Shown piece after piece: positions 27,659-36,767 of a stretch of DNA of 64,000 nt (position 1 is its first letter; every line of letters begins with the position of its first letter). The DNA is taken from NCBI RefSeq assembly GCF_005155025.1, contig NZ_CP039731.1, positions 2,728,001 to 2,792,000 on the forward strand. Reading direction: 5' to 3'. The stretch is from Aquitalea aquatilis. Its GTDB lineage: Bacteria; Pseudomonadota; Gammaproteobacteria; Burkholderiales; Chromobacteriaceae. The notes below the pieces were generated by a model. It was given only the letters and a program-made list of their open reading frames with translations. It was not told where the DNA came from and made no database searches. The translations under genes and the position numbers were made by a program.

Positions 27659-29239
27659 TTATAGGATCTTGAAGGCACCAGGGGCGGGGACTTGCTCTTC
27701 GTGCACGGCCATGATGGGCTTGGCGGCATAGTATTTCTTGATGCCGGTGATCCAGTTTCGTGCGCGCTCGTTGAGGGCGAAGTCGTCTGTCATGGAGCGG
27801 CCACGGGTGATCAGGATGCCCAGGTCGGCACCTTCATAACGGTAGTCACCCGGCCCGCTGATGCGCAGGAAGAAAGCCTCGTTTTCCGATTCGATGTCCT
27901 GACGCTTGTAGTCGAAGCGGTGGTAGGACACCGAGCCATCGTCTGCCATGCGATAGATGCCGGTGGCTGGAGCATGGGTGATGATGTCCACATTGTTGGC
28001 CGTATGCTTGATCACCAGCTGGCTCCAGCTGTCGATGAAGGCCGGATTGGCCCAGCGCGCGTTGAGTTCCTCCACGTCCAGTTCGAACTCGATGCCGGAA
28101 AATTCCAGCAGATGGAACAGGAAGAGCGGGACATCGGCATAGGCGAAGGCGGCGTGGTTGGTCATCGGGCTGGCACCGCAGATACGCGGATTCAGTTCGC
28201 CCAGATAGACCTCGTCGGTGTCCTTGTCGATGAGGAAGTCCAGGTCAAAGTAGCCGCGATAGCCCTCGGCCATCAGTTGGTTACCGAAGCGGTAAGCCAT
28301 GTCGCGTGCCTTGGCACGGACTTCCTCGCTGAAGGCACCGGGGAAGATTTCATTGCCGCACCAGCCGCCGCGATAGGGGGTCAGTTCTGCCTCGCCGACG
28401 ACCTCGGTCAGCAAGGGGCCGACCAGCGTGCCGCTGCGGGTGGCACAGGCTTCCAGCGTGGCGCCCCGGCAGTTGATGCGCTTCATGATCTTGACTTCCG
28501 GGTCCTGGATGATTTCCTCGGCATGCCGGTCGAAGTCGCTTTCGCTGGAGATGAAGAAGGTGGTATGGCCGGAATCGCCAAAGGCAGTCTGCACCACCAG
28601 CTGTTCGCCCAGACCATGTGCTGCGGCAATCTCACGCAGATGGGCATAGCTGTCCACCTTGCACAGGGCATTGGGGACCGATGGCACACCGGCCTTGTTG
28701 CCGATGCGCACGGTTTCCATCTTGTTGTCACAGCGTTCACGCAAGGCGGCGCTGGGGAACCACACTTCAATGCCCAGCTCCTCGCACAGCCGTTCGGTTT
28801 CGGCATCGAACATCAGAAACACCGCCACCGGGCGGCCGCCGGCGCGCTCGACGTAATCCACCACATCCTTGTGCTGCAGCAGATAGTTGTTGATGTCCTC
28901 GATGGACTGGAATTCTTCATGCGGGAGTTGCGGCGGCACGAAGACATTGGGATGGCGGCCGTCGAAGCAGTCGATGTAGTTGATGTATTTGAAGCGGTTG
29001 ACCCACTGGTCTATGCCCAGCAGGTTGAAGTTGGTGGCGCTGATGAAGTAGATCGGCCGTTCATTGCGGTGAAACAGCAGACGCAGATCGGAAATATTGC
29101 TGACTTTTTGCATGGGGTGCTCTCCCTGAGCGGCTCGCGGTGGGGGTTTCGGTGTCTGCTGCTGAGCTGCTTGCAGCCAGGCCAGCAGCCATTGGCGGCA
29201 GTAGCGCAGCCAGCCTGATACCAGGGTGTGATCTTTCAT
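27659..29239 (-). CDS. ATP-grasp ligase (biotin-carboxylase-like)
   Basis: 526 residues from the ATG at 29239, whose ATGA overlaps the amidase stop. A second start at 29113 (MQKVSNISDLR), with GGGAG ahead, would give 484 residues. ATP-grasp features in order: CDNKMETVRIGNKAGVPSVP, nucleotide loop TAFGDSGHTTFFIS, and the metal/ATP signature LDFLIDKDTD then GELNPRICGASPMTN. Such enzymes activate a carboxylate as acyl phosphate and join it to an amine or thiol. There is no biotin domain and no carboxyltransferase nearby, so a peptide- or amide-forming ligase is more likely than a carboxylase. The first 42 residues are Gln/Pro-rich and may not be translated. Confidence 0.85.
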   Translation of the reverse strand: MKDHTLVSGWLRYCRQWLLAWLQAAQQQTPKPPPRAAQGEHPMQKVSNISDLRLLFHRNERPIYFISATNFNLLGIDQWVNRFKYINYIDCFDGRHPNVFVPPQLPHEEFQSIEDINNYLLQHKDVVDYVERAGGRPVAVFLMFDAETERLCEELGIEVWFPSAALRERCDNKMETVRIGNKAGVPSVPNALCKVDSYAHLREIAAAHGLGEQLVVQTAFGDSGHTTFFISSESDFDRHAEEIIQDPEVKIMKRINCRGATLEACATRSGTLVGPLLTEVVGEAELTPYRGGWCGNEIFPGAFSEEVRAKARDMAYRFGNQLMAEGYRGYFDLDFLIDKDTDEVYLGELNPRICGASPMTNHAAFAYADVPLFLFHLLEFSGIEFELDVEELNARWANPAFIDSWSQLVIKHTANNVDIITHAPATGIYRMADDGSVSYHRFDYKRQDIESENEAFFLRISGPGDYRYEGADLGILITRGRSMTDDFALNERARNWITGIKKYYAAKPIMAVHEEQVPAPGAFKIL

Positions 29240-30177
29240 TCCTGGCTCTGGCTGGCGGCCAGTGCGTCGCTGTCGGCCTTGATTTCCGCCATCGGGCCGC
29301 CCGGGCCGGACAATTCACCCTGATGGTGGTCTTCCGGTTTGGTCAGTGGGCCCAGCTGGTATAGATAGCTGTCCAGGCCGCTGTCGCGCTGGTACACCGG
29401 GAAGTCGCAGCGCCGGTCGCGGAAGCTCTTGAGCGGCTGGCCCAGGCCACGCAGGCCGCGTTCGCGTTCACGTCTGACCTTGTCGAAGTCGATTTCCACC
29501 GGGATGATTTCCGGGCCATTGCCCGCCTGATGCAGCACGTAGCCGGCAGGATCCACCAGGATGGAGCGGCCGACACCGCCATCACCCACCCCGTTGATGT
29601 CGAGGAAATACACCTGGTTGGTGACGGCGGAGGCACGGGCGATGGCCAGTTCCACCTCGCGGTCTATGGTGTCGGTCATGGTGGGGTGCAGGATCACCTC
29701 TGCGCCCATGGCGGCCAGCGTGCGGGTGGTTTCCGGGAACCACATGTCGTAGCAGATGGAGATGCCGATACGCCCGGCATCGGGCACGTCGAACACCACG
29801 AACTGGTCGCCGGCGGTAATGCCTTTTTCGTAGGGCAGGAAGGGAAACAGCTTGCTGAAGCGGGCGATGACCTCGCCTTGCGGATTGATCACCGGGCTGG
29901 TGTTGAAAACATGGCCATTGCGCAGTTCGAACAAGGAACCCGGAATCAGCCAGATGCCGTGCTGGGCCGCGATCTCGCACAGCCGCTGCTCGGCATCGCC
30001 CGGCATGGCCTCCGCTTTCAGCGGGCTGGGGCCGTAAGCGGCCAGCTCGGAAAACAGCACCATGTCGACCCAGGGAAAGCGGTGTTTGACATGGGCGACG
30101 TAATGCCCCATGCGCGTGATGTTTTCTTCGAAGGCGGAAACCGACATCTGGATGCCGGCAATGGCGAAGCGTTTCAA
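29236..30177 (-). CDS. Carbon-nitrogen hydrolase (nitrilase superfamily amidase)
   Basis: 313 residues from a TTG start with GGGAGA just ahead; the only longer start, a GTG at 30228, lacks a ribosome site. The catalytic triad is complete: E44 (LFSELAAYGP), K109 (RFSKLFPFLPYEKG) and C142 (ISICYDMWFPE). Family members cleave amides, N-carbamoyl groups or nitriles, or transfer ammonia from glutamine. C-terminal 40 residues are polar and disordered. First gene of the three-gene operon, translationally coupled to the ATP-grasp ligase. Branch suggests an aliphatic amidase-like enzyme; substrate unknown. Confidence 0.85.
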   Translation of the reverse strand: MKRFAIAGIQMSVSAFEENITRMGHYVAHVKHRFPWVDMVLFSELAAYGPSPLKAEAMPGDAEQRLCEIAAQHGIWLIPGSLFELRNGHVFNTSPVINPQGEVIARFSKLFPFLPYEKGITAGDQFVVFDVPDAGRIGISICYDMWFPETTRTLAAMGAEVILHPTMTDTIDREVELAIARASAVTNQVYFLDINGVGDGGVGRSILVDPAGYVLHQAGNGPEIIPVEIDFDKVRRERERGLRGLGQPLKSFRDRRCDFPVYQRDSGLDSYLYQLGPLTKPEDHHQGELSGPGGPMAEIKADSDALAASQSQE

Positions 30178-30496
30178 GGTCTCTCCCGTATGGATGCACG
30201 CGCTGCCGTGTGGCCAGGCGTGAAGCACAGGCCAGGCGTGCTGATGCAGCGCTTGGCGATGTTGGTGGGAGAGCAGTCTACAAATGTGGGAAGGCGGCCA
30301 GAAATAGCCGATTTCTGATTCACTAGCCGGGAAATGGACTATCCATTTGGCTGGAAATTTCCAGGCTATGCCGGATGGGAGAGTGGGGTCGTCGTAAAAT
30401 GCATTTTGCGGCGCGCAGCCTTGGTTTTGGCGTGCTGTCTGCCGGTCATGTGCGGTGGCCGCAGCCGCCCGCAGGGCGGATCATCCGCCTGCGGCT
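30178..30496. other. Intergenic region with stacked inverted repeats and a direct repeat
   Basis: 319 bases between kdpE and the amidase gene. It holds GAAAT/ATTTC (30301-30315), AAATGGA/TCCATTT (30332-30348) and the 14-bp palindrome CTGGAAATTTCCAG (30351-30364). Nearer the amidase are two copies of GGCCAGGCGTG (30212-30222, 30230-30240). A GC-rich hairpin abuts the kdpE stop. Probably the promoter/operator zone of the amidase operon; no -35/-10 pair assigned. Confidence 0.5.
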
Positions 30497-31192
30497 TCAG
30501 CTTTCCAGCAGGCGGTAGCCGACGCCGGTTTCGGTCAGGATGTGCTGCGGCATGGCCGGATTGTCTTCCAGTTTTTGCCGTAGATGACCCATGTAGACGC
30601 GCAGGTACTGGTTGTGTTCGGAGAAGGATGGCCCCCATACCGCCAGCAGCAGCTCGCGGTGGGTGATGACCTTGCCGGCATTGCGGATCAGCGTGGTCAG
30701 CAGGCGATATTCGATGGGCGTGAGGTGCACCATGGCTTCGCCCTTGTGCACGGTGCGCGCCACCAGATCAACCTTGATATCGCCAAAGGCAAAAGTCTGG
30801 GCCGGGGCTGCGCTGCCATTGCCACGCCGCCGCAGCAATACGCGGATGCGCGCCATGCATTCGGCCACGCCAAAGGGCTTGGTCAGGTAGTCGTCGGCGC
30901 CGGCGTCCAGGGCCAGCACTTTTTCGGCTTCCTGGGTGCGGGCAGACAGCACCAGGATGGGCAGGTCGGTCCATTCGCGCAGTTGACGGATGACATCGAT
31001 GCCGTTCATGTCCGGCAGGCCCAGGTCCAGTATCACCATGTCCGGTTTGCGGGTGGCCACTTCGATCAGGCCCTGCTTGCCGTTTTCCGCCTGGTGCACC
31101 ACCCAGTTGTCGCCATCCAGCGCCGAGGCCAGAAAGCGGCGGATCGGTTTTTCGTCCTCGATGACCACCAGTTTGACTGGGTTGTCGCTCAT
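30497..31192 (-). CDS. kdpE: Kdp response regulator KdpE
   Basis: OmpR-type regulator that switches on kdpFABC; 231 residues. Receiver domain with acidic pocket (VIEDEKPIRRFL) and phosphoacceptor Asp in MVILDLGLPDMNG near residue 54; DNA-binding winged helix in the C-terminal half (HLTPIEYRLLTTLIRNAGKV, then YLRVYMGHLRQKLE). ATG at 31192 overlaps the kdpD stop by four bases; the open frame further upstream lies inside kdpD. Last gene of the kdp operon. Confidence 0.95.
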   Translation of the reverse strand: MSDNPVKLVVIEDEKPIRRFLASALDGDNWVVHQAENGKQGLIEVATRKPDMVILDLGLPDMNGIDVIRQLREWTDLPILVLSARTQEAEKVLALDAGADDYLTKPFGVAECMARIRVLLRRRGNGSAAPAQTFAFGDIKVDLVARTVHKGEAMVHLTPIEYRLLTTLIRNAGKVITHRELLLAVWGPSFSEHNQYLRVYMGHLRQKLEDNPAMPQHILTETGVGYRLLES

Positions 31193-33885
31193 GGTTTGAT
31201 CTCCTCTTCGCCGGGCAGGGCCGGCATGGCGCGCACCGGCAGGGTGAAGCTGAAAGCTGCACCATGTGGCCGGAGATTGGCCGCCTGGATGGTGCCGCCG
31301 TGGGCTTCGACAATGCTGCGACAGATGGCCAGCCCCAGTCCCACGCCCGGCGTGGTGGATTCGCTGTTGCCACGGCTGAATTTGTCGAACAGTTTTTGTT
31401 CCTGGCCAGGTGGTAGGCCCGGCCCGTCGTCCTGCACGCAAACACGCATTGTAGCGCCCTCACAGCTGGCACTGAGCGTGATATGACTGCCGGGCAGAGT
31501 ATATTTGGCGGCATTTTCCAGCAAGTTCACCAATACCCGTTCGATCAGCACCGCGTCGTATTCCAGTACCGGCAGCCCGCTGGGCAGTTCGATCTGTAGT
31601 TGGTGCTGCTGCAGGCTGCGCTGGCAGGCGCGCACCGCGCTGCCCACCACGTCGTCCAGCAGCTGCCATTCCCGGTTCAGCTGTACGCCGGACTGCAGCT
31701 TGGCCATGTCCAGCAGATTGGTGACCAGATGGTTCATGCGCAGCGATTCTTCCTGGATCGACTGGGCGATGTCGGCCTGCTTGGCGGCATCGACCTGGCC
31801 AGTGGCCAGGATGCTGGACAAGCCCACCAGGGTGGTGAGCGGGGTGCGCAGATCGTGCGAAATCACCGCCAGCACGCTATTGCGCAGGCGTTCGGACTCC
31901 ATGGCGACGATGGCATCCTGGGCCACTTCGACATAATGCACGCGCTCCAGCGCCAGGGCGATCTGGGCGGCGCAGGTTTCCAGCAGGCGTTGCTGTTCGG
32001 GCAGGAAAACCTGATCGAGCTGCTCGGGCAGTACGGCCAGCACGCCGCGATTGCGCATGGGTGCTTTCAGCGGCAGATACAGCATGGTATTGGCCGGCAG
32101 GGTCTGGGTGCCGAGGCCGGCAGGCTGCTGCTTGTCATACACCCACTGCGCCACGCCCGGATCGGCCTGGGCATGGCTGTCGTTTTCAGCGCGCAGTTCT
32201 TCGTTGCTATTGGGGGTGAACAGCACGATGCTGGCATTGAATAGTGGCTGAAGGCGGCTGACTGCAGTATCGATGATCTGGTTGGCCGTCAGCGCACCGG
32301 CCAGCTCGCGCCCCAGATCATACAGGGCTCGGGTGCGGCGCTCGCGATAGGTGGCAATGGTGGCCTCGAAGCGCAGCCGTGCGGCCAGCTGGCTGATGAT
32401 GAGGGCGACGGCAAACATCACGGCAAAGGTCAGCAGGTATTGGGTATCCGATACCGAAAACGACATGCGCGGCGGCACGAAAAAGAAATCGAAGGTGGCC
32501 ACCGCCAGCAAGGACGCCAGTACCCCGGGGCCACGGCCAAAGCGCACGGCCACCAGCACCACCCCCAGCAGATACACCATCACCACATTGGATGGTTCGA
32601 AATACGGCGTGAGCAGGCTGGCGAGGCCGGTGGTCAGCAAGCAGGCCAGCAGGGCTGCCAGATAGCCGTGACGCTGTTGCTGGCGGCTGGCCTCGCCAAA
32701 CAGCAGGCTGTTGAAGCCGTCGCGTGTCTGTGGCTGTTCATCTTCCAGTTCGTGGGCCACCACATAGACATCGACATCATTGGCCTGTAACGACAGCTGC
32801 TCCAGCAATGGCCGTCGCCACAGTCGTTGCAGCTTGCTGCCGGCGGATTTGCCCACCACCAGCTTGGACACATTGCGGCTGCGGGCATAGGCCAGCAGGG
32901 TGGCGGCCAGATCGCTGCCACCCAGCACAGTGGTTTCCGCGCCCAGCTCCTGCGCCAGCTTCAGGCCTTTCATGATGCGGCTGCGCTTGGTTTCCGACAG
33001 GCCTTGCAGTTCGGGTGTTTCCACGAAGACGGCAATCCAGTCGGCATCCAGGCTGGCGGCCAGCCGTTTGCCGCTGCGCACCAGCTTTTCGGTACCGGGA
33101 CCATGCCCGACGCAGATCAGCAGCCGTTCGCGGGCATGCCACACCGGCTTGATCGACTGGTCGGCGCGGTAGGCGCGCATTTGCGCATCCACGCGGTCGG
33201 CGGTGCGGCGCAAGGCCAGTTCGCGCAAGGCCAGCAGATTGCCCTTGCGGAAGAAGTTTTTCACCGCACGCTCGGCCTGATGGGCCATATACACCTTGCC
33301 GGCAGCCAGGCGGGCCAGCAGCTCGTCCGGTGGCAGGTCGACCAGCGATACTTCTTCTGCCTGATCAAAGACGTGATCGGGCAGGGTTTCGCGCACCACG
33401 ATGCCGGTGATCTGGCCCACCACATCATTGAGACTTTCCAGGTGCTGCACATTCAGCGTGGTATAGACATCGATGCCGGCGGCCAGCAGTTCTTCCACGT
33501 CCTGCCAGCGCTTGCTGTGGCGCGAACCGGGGACATTGGAGTGGGCGAATTCATCCATCAGGATCAGTTGCGGCTGGCGTGCCAGCGCGCTGTCCAGATC
33601 AAACTCGGCCAGGCTGCGGCCCTTGTATGCGATCTGGGTGGGTGGCAGTACTTTCAGCTCTTGCAGCTGGGCTTCGGTTTCCTTGCGGCCATGGGTTTCC
33701 ACCACGCCCACCAGCACCTTGCAGCCTTCTTGCTGGCGCACGCGGGCGGCGCTGAGCATGGCATAGGTCTTGCCTACGCCGGCACAGGCACCAAAGAAAA
33801 TTTTCAGGCGGCCGCGCTGTGCAGCCAGTTCTCCCTGCTTCAGTTCATCCAGCAGGGCATCGGGGTCCGGGCGGATATCCGTCAT
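31189..33885 (-). CDS. kdpD: Osmosensitive potassium sensor kinase KdpD
   Basis: Membrane histidine kinase/phosphatase that responds to low potassium and osmotic stress; 898 residues, full length. N-terminal KdpD domain with Walker A GACAGVGKTYAML (about 32-44), then a universal-stress-like domain, four clustered membrane segments (about 400-500), a GAF-like region and the kinase core with phosphoacceptor His in VISHDLRTPLTT (about 670) and ATP site in DDGPGLPPGQ. Starts after a 118-base gap from kdpC that contains a strong hairpin. Confidence 0.96.
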   Translation of the reverse strand: MTDIRPDPDALLDELKQGELAAQRGRLKIFFGACAGVGKTYAMLSAARVRQQEGCKVLVGVVETHGRKETEAQLQELKVLPPTQIAYKGRSLAEFDLDSALARQPQLILMDEFAHSNVPGSRHSKRWQDVEELLAAGIDVYTTLNVQHLESLNDVVGQITGIVVRETLPDHVFDQAEEVSLVDLPPDELLARLAAGKVYMAHQAERAVKNFFRKGNLLALRELALRRTADRVDAQMRAYRADQSIKPVWHARERLLICVGHGPGTEKLVRSGKRLAASLDADWIAVFVETPELQGLSETKRSRIMKGLKLAQELGAETTVLGGSDLAATLLAYARSRNVSKLVVGKSAGSKLQRLWRRPLLEQLSLQANDVDVYVVAHELEDEQPQTRDGFNSLLFGEASRQQQRHGYLAALLACLLTTGLASLLTPYFEPSNVVMVYLLGVVLVAVRFGRGPGVLASLLAVATFDFFFVPPRMSFSVSDTQYLLTFAVMFAVALIISQLAARLRFEATIATYRERRTRALYDLGRELAGALTANQIIDTAVSRLQPLFNASIVLFTPNSNEELRAENDSHAQADPGVAQWVYDKQQPAGLGTQTLPANTMLYLPLKAPMRNRGVLAVLPEQLDQVFLPEQQRLLETCAAQIALALERVHYVEVAQDAIVAMESERLRNSVLAVISHDLRTPLTTLVGLSSILATGQVDAAKQADIAQSIQEESLRMNHLVTNLLDMAKLQSGVQLNREWQLLDDVVGSAVRACQRSLQQHQLQIELPSGLPVLEYDAVLIERVLVNLLENAAKYTLPGSHITLSASCEGATMRVCVQDDGPGLPPGQEQKLFDKFSRGNSESTTPGVGLGLAICRSIVEAHGGTIQAANLRPHGAAFSFTLPVRAMPALPGEEEIKP

Positions 33886-33957
33886 GTTCAGTCCGTCTAT
33901 GGCGGTACAGCATCATGCCCTGCCGGTGAAGGGCAGGGCGTCAGGGCGTCATGGGGG

Positions 33958-33983
33958 GCGCATCCGGCCGGGGCCGGATGCGC
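33958..33983 (-). promoter_or_regulatory. REP-like hairpin between kdpC and kdpD
   Basis: Near-perfect inverted repeat, arms GCGCATCCGGC and GCCGGATGCGC with a 4-base loop and no T-run. Similar in look to enterobacterial REP palindromes, but only one copy is seen here. It may protect upstream kdpFABC mRNA or reduce readthrough into kdpDE. Confidence 0.6.
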
Positions 33984-34003
33984 AGATCAAACGGCTGGCG
34001 GGT

Positions 34004-34576
34004 TTACTTGACCGCATCCAGCGCCAGATTCAGTTCCAGCACATTGACCCGGGGTTCACCCAACAGGCCAAAGGTTTCGCCAATGATGTGATCATCCACC
34101 AGTTGGTGCAGGCGAGCCAGCGGCATGCTGCGTGCGCGGGCGACACGGTCCAGCTGGTAATAGGCGGCAGCGACCGATATGTCCGGGTCCAGGCCACTGG
34201 CCGAGGCAGTCACCAGATCAACCGGTACGGTGGCCGTTTGCGTGGGGTGAGCCTGGCGCAGGTGGTCGAGATTAGCCTTTACCGCATCCAGCTGGGCCTT
34301 GTTGGTGGGGCCGAGGTTGGAGCCGCCGGAGCTGCCGGCATTGTAGGCCATGGGGCTGGTGGCTGATGGCCGGCCCCAGAAATACTTGTCAGCGCTAAAG
34401 TTCTGACCGATCAGGCGGGAGCCGATGATCTGGCCATTTTTTTCGATCAGGCTGCCATTGGCCTGCTGCGGAAACAGCGCCTGGGCCAGGGCCGTGGTCA
34501 GCAGTGGATAGGCCAGGCCGGTCAGCAAGGACAGGGTGGCAAACAGCAGCAGTGCGGGTCGCAAAGTCTTGAGCAT
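34004..34576 (-). CDS. kdpC: Potassium-transporting ATPase subunit KdpC
   Basis: Single-span subunit that stabilises the KdpFABC pump; 190 residues. One N-terminal membrane segment ([20 protein letters not shown]), then a periplasmic domain with [20 protein letters not shown] (about 50-69) and the C-terminal [16 protein letters not shown], all family hallmarks. It follows kdpB by 28 bases. Confidence 0.96.
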   Translation of the reverse strand: MLKTLRPALLLFATLSLLTGLAYPLLTTALAQALFPQQANGSLIEKNGQIIGSRLIGQNFSADKYFWGRPSATSPMAYNAGSSGGSNLGPTNKAQLDAVKANLDHLRQAHPTQTATVPVDLVTASASGLDPDISVAAAYYQLDRVARARSMPLARLHQLVDDHIIGETFGLLGEPRVNVLELNLALDAVK

Positions 34577-34604
34577 GATGAGTTCCTTGTTCGGGCGGGT
34601 CGGC

Positions 34605-36728
34605 TTACACCAGGCCCAGGCTGCCCAGCAGCATGTCGATCAGCTTGATGCCGGCAAAGGGCAGCAGCAGGCCGCCCAGGCCGTAGATCAGCAAATTGCC
34701 GCGCAGCAGTTCGGCTGCGCTTTTGGCGTGGTATTTCACCCCTTTGAGGGCCAGCGGAATCAGCACCACGATGATCAGCGCATTGAACACCACTGCCGAC
34801 ATGATGGCCGAGGCCGGGCTGTTCAGGCCCATCACGTTCAGCGCATTGAGCTGCGGATAGGTGCTGGCAAAGGCTGCCGGGATGATGGCGAAATACTTGG
34901 CCACATCGTTGGCGATGGAGAAGGTGGTGAGCGAGCCACGGGTCATCAGCATCTGTTTGCCGATTTCCACGATTTCGATCAGCTTGGTGGGGTTGGAGTC
35001 CAGATCCACCATATTGCCGGCCTCTTTTGCCGCCTGGGTGCCGGTGTTCATGGCCACGGCCACGTCGGCCTGGGCCAGCGCCGGTGCATCGTTGGTGCCG
35101 TCGCCGGTCATGGCGACCAGCTTGCCTTCGGCCTGATGGCTACGGATCAGCTTGAGTTTGGCTTCCGGCGTGGCTTCGGCCAGGAAGTCGTCCACGCCGG
35201 CTTCGGCGGCAATGGCGGCGGCGGTCAGCGGGTTGTCGCCGGTGATCATGATGGTCTTGATGCCCATCTGGCGCAGCTCGGCAAAGCGCTCCTTGATGCC
35301 GCCCTTGACGATGTCCTTCAGCTCGATCACCCCCAGTGCGCGATTGCCTTCGGCCACCAGCAGTGGAGTCGAGCCACGGCGGGCCACTTCATCGGCGCTC
35401 TTGCCCAGCGCGTCGGGGAAGACACCGCCTTGCTCGGCGATATGACGGCGAATGGCGTCGGTGGCGCCCTTGCGGATCTGCCGGCCATCGTAGTCGATGC
35501 CGCTCATGCGGGTTTGCGCGGTAAACGGGATGAAGGTGGCTTCGTGGCTGGCCAGTGCACGTTCGCGCAGGGCGAATTTCTGCTTGGCCAGTACCACGAT
35601 GCTGCGGCCTTCCGGCGTTTCGTCGGCCAGCGAGGCCAGCTGTGCGGCATCGGCCAGTTGCTGTTCGCTGACGCCCGGAGCCGGGATGAACAGCGCAGCC
35701 TGACGGTTGCCCAGGGTGATGGTGCCGGTCTTGTCCAGCAGCAGCACGTCCACGTCGCCTGCCGCTTCCACGGCGCGGCCGGAAGTGGCGATGACATTGG
35801 CCCCCATCATGCGGCTCATGCCAGCCACGCCAATGGCGGACAGCAAGCCACCGATGGTGGTGGGAATCAGGCAGACCAGCAGTGCCACCAGGGTGGTGAT
35901 GCTGATGGGCAAGCCAGCCTTGGCCGCATCCACGCTGAACAGCGAGTAGGGTAGCAGGGTGACGGTGACGATCAGGAACACGATGGTCAGTGCCACCAGC
36001 AAGATGGTCAGGGCGATTTCATTCGGGGTTTTCTGGCGTTTGGCGCCTTCCACCATGGCAATCATGCGGTCGAGGAAGGTTTCCCCCGGATTGGTGGTGA
36101 TTTTCACCACGATCCAGTCCGACAGCACGCGGGTGCCGCCGGTGACCGAGGAAAAGTCACCGCCGGATTCGCGAATCACCGGGGCCGATTCGCCAGTGAT
36201 GGCCGATTCGTCCACCGAGGCCACGCCATCGATGACTTCGCCGTCCACCGGGATGACATCGCCGGCTTCCACCAGCACGATGTCGCCCTTTTTCAGGCTG
36301 TGGCCATCCACGATGGTGATACCGGCTTCGCGGCGCGGGCCGGACAGCTTCTTGGCCACCACGTTTTTCTTGGCCGAGCGCAGGCTGGCGGCCTGGGCCT
36401 TGCTGCGGCCCTCGGCCAGTGCTTCGGCAAAGTTGGCAAACAGCACGGTAAACCATAGCCACAGCGCGATGGCCAGAATGAAGCCGGGTGCGGCCTCGCC
36501 CTTGCCGGCCAGCGCCTGCAGCCACAGCGCGGTGGTGAGGATGCTGCCTACATACACCACAAACATCACCGGATTGCGCCATTGGGTACGTGGCGACAGT
36601 TTCCTGAAAGAGTCGATGATGGCCGGTTTGATCAGGGCCGGGTCAAACATGCCCTTGCCCGGTTTGCTGTGCTGGCTGGCAGCGCTGTTGGCGGCAGCCG
36701 ACACAGTGGAATGATTGCGATCGTTCAT
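34605..36728 (-). CDS. kdpB: Potassium-transporting P-type ATPase subunit KdpB
   Basis: Catalytic P-type ATPase of the high-affinity pump; 707 residues. Phosphorylated Asp in [13 protein letters not shown] (about 310), actuator loop ITGESAPV, nucleotide-domain KGAT and hinge [20 protein letters not shown]. The N-terminal 30 residues are polar. Gene order A-B-C matches the canonical operon. Confidence 0.97.
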   Translation of the reverse strand: MNDRNHSTVSAAANSAASQHSKPGKGMFDPALIKPAIIDSFRKLSPRTQWRNPVMFVVYVGSILTTALWLQALAGKGEAAPGFILAIALWLWFTVLFANFAEALAEGRSKAQAASLRSAKKNVVAKKLSGPRREAGITIVDGHSLKKGDIVLVEAGDVIPVDGEVIDGVASVDESAITGESAPVIRESGGDFSSVTGGTRVLSDWIVVKITTNPGETFLDRMIAMVEGAKRQKTPNEIALTILLVALTIVFLIVTVTLLPYSLFSVDAAKAGLPISITTLVALLVCLIPTTIGGLLSAIGVAGMSRMMGANVIATSGRAVEAAGDVDVLLLDKTGTITLGNRQAALFIPAPGVSEQQLADAAQLASLADETPEGRSIVVLAKQKFALRERALASHEATFIPFTAQTRMSGIDYDGRQIRKGATDAIRRHIAEQGGVFPDALGKSADEVARRGSTPLLVAEGNRALGVIELKDIVKGGIKERFAELRQMGIKTIMITGDNPLTAAAIAAEAGVDDFLAEATPEAKLKLIRSHQAEGKLVAMTGDGTNDAPALAQADVAVAMNTGTQAAKEAGNMVDLDSNPTKLIEIVEIGKQMLMTRGSLTTFSIANDVAKYFAIIPAAFASTYPQLNALNVMGLNSPASAIMSAVVFNALIIVVLIPLALKGVKYHAKSAAELLRGNLLIYGLGGLLLPFAGIKLIDMLLGSLGLV

Positions 36729-36767
36729 ATTGTTTTCCTTGATCCTGTTGCGTATCCACGCTCAGGA

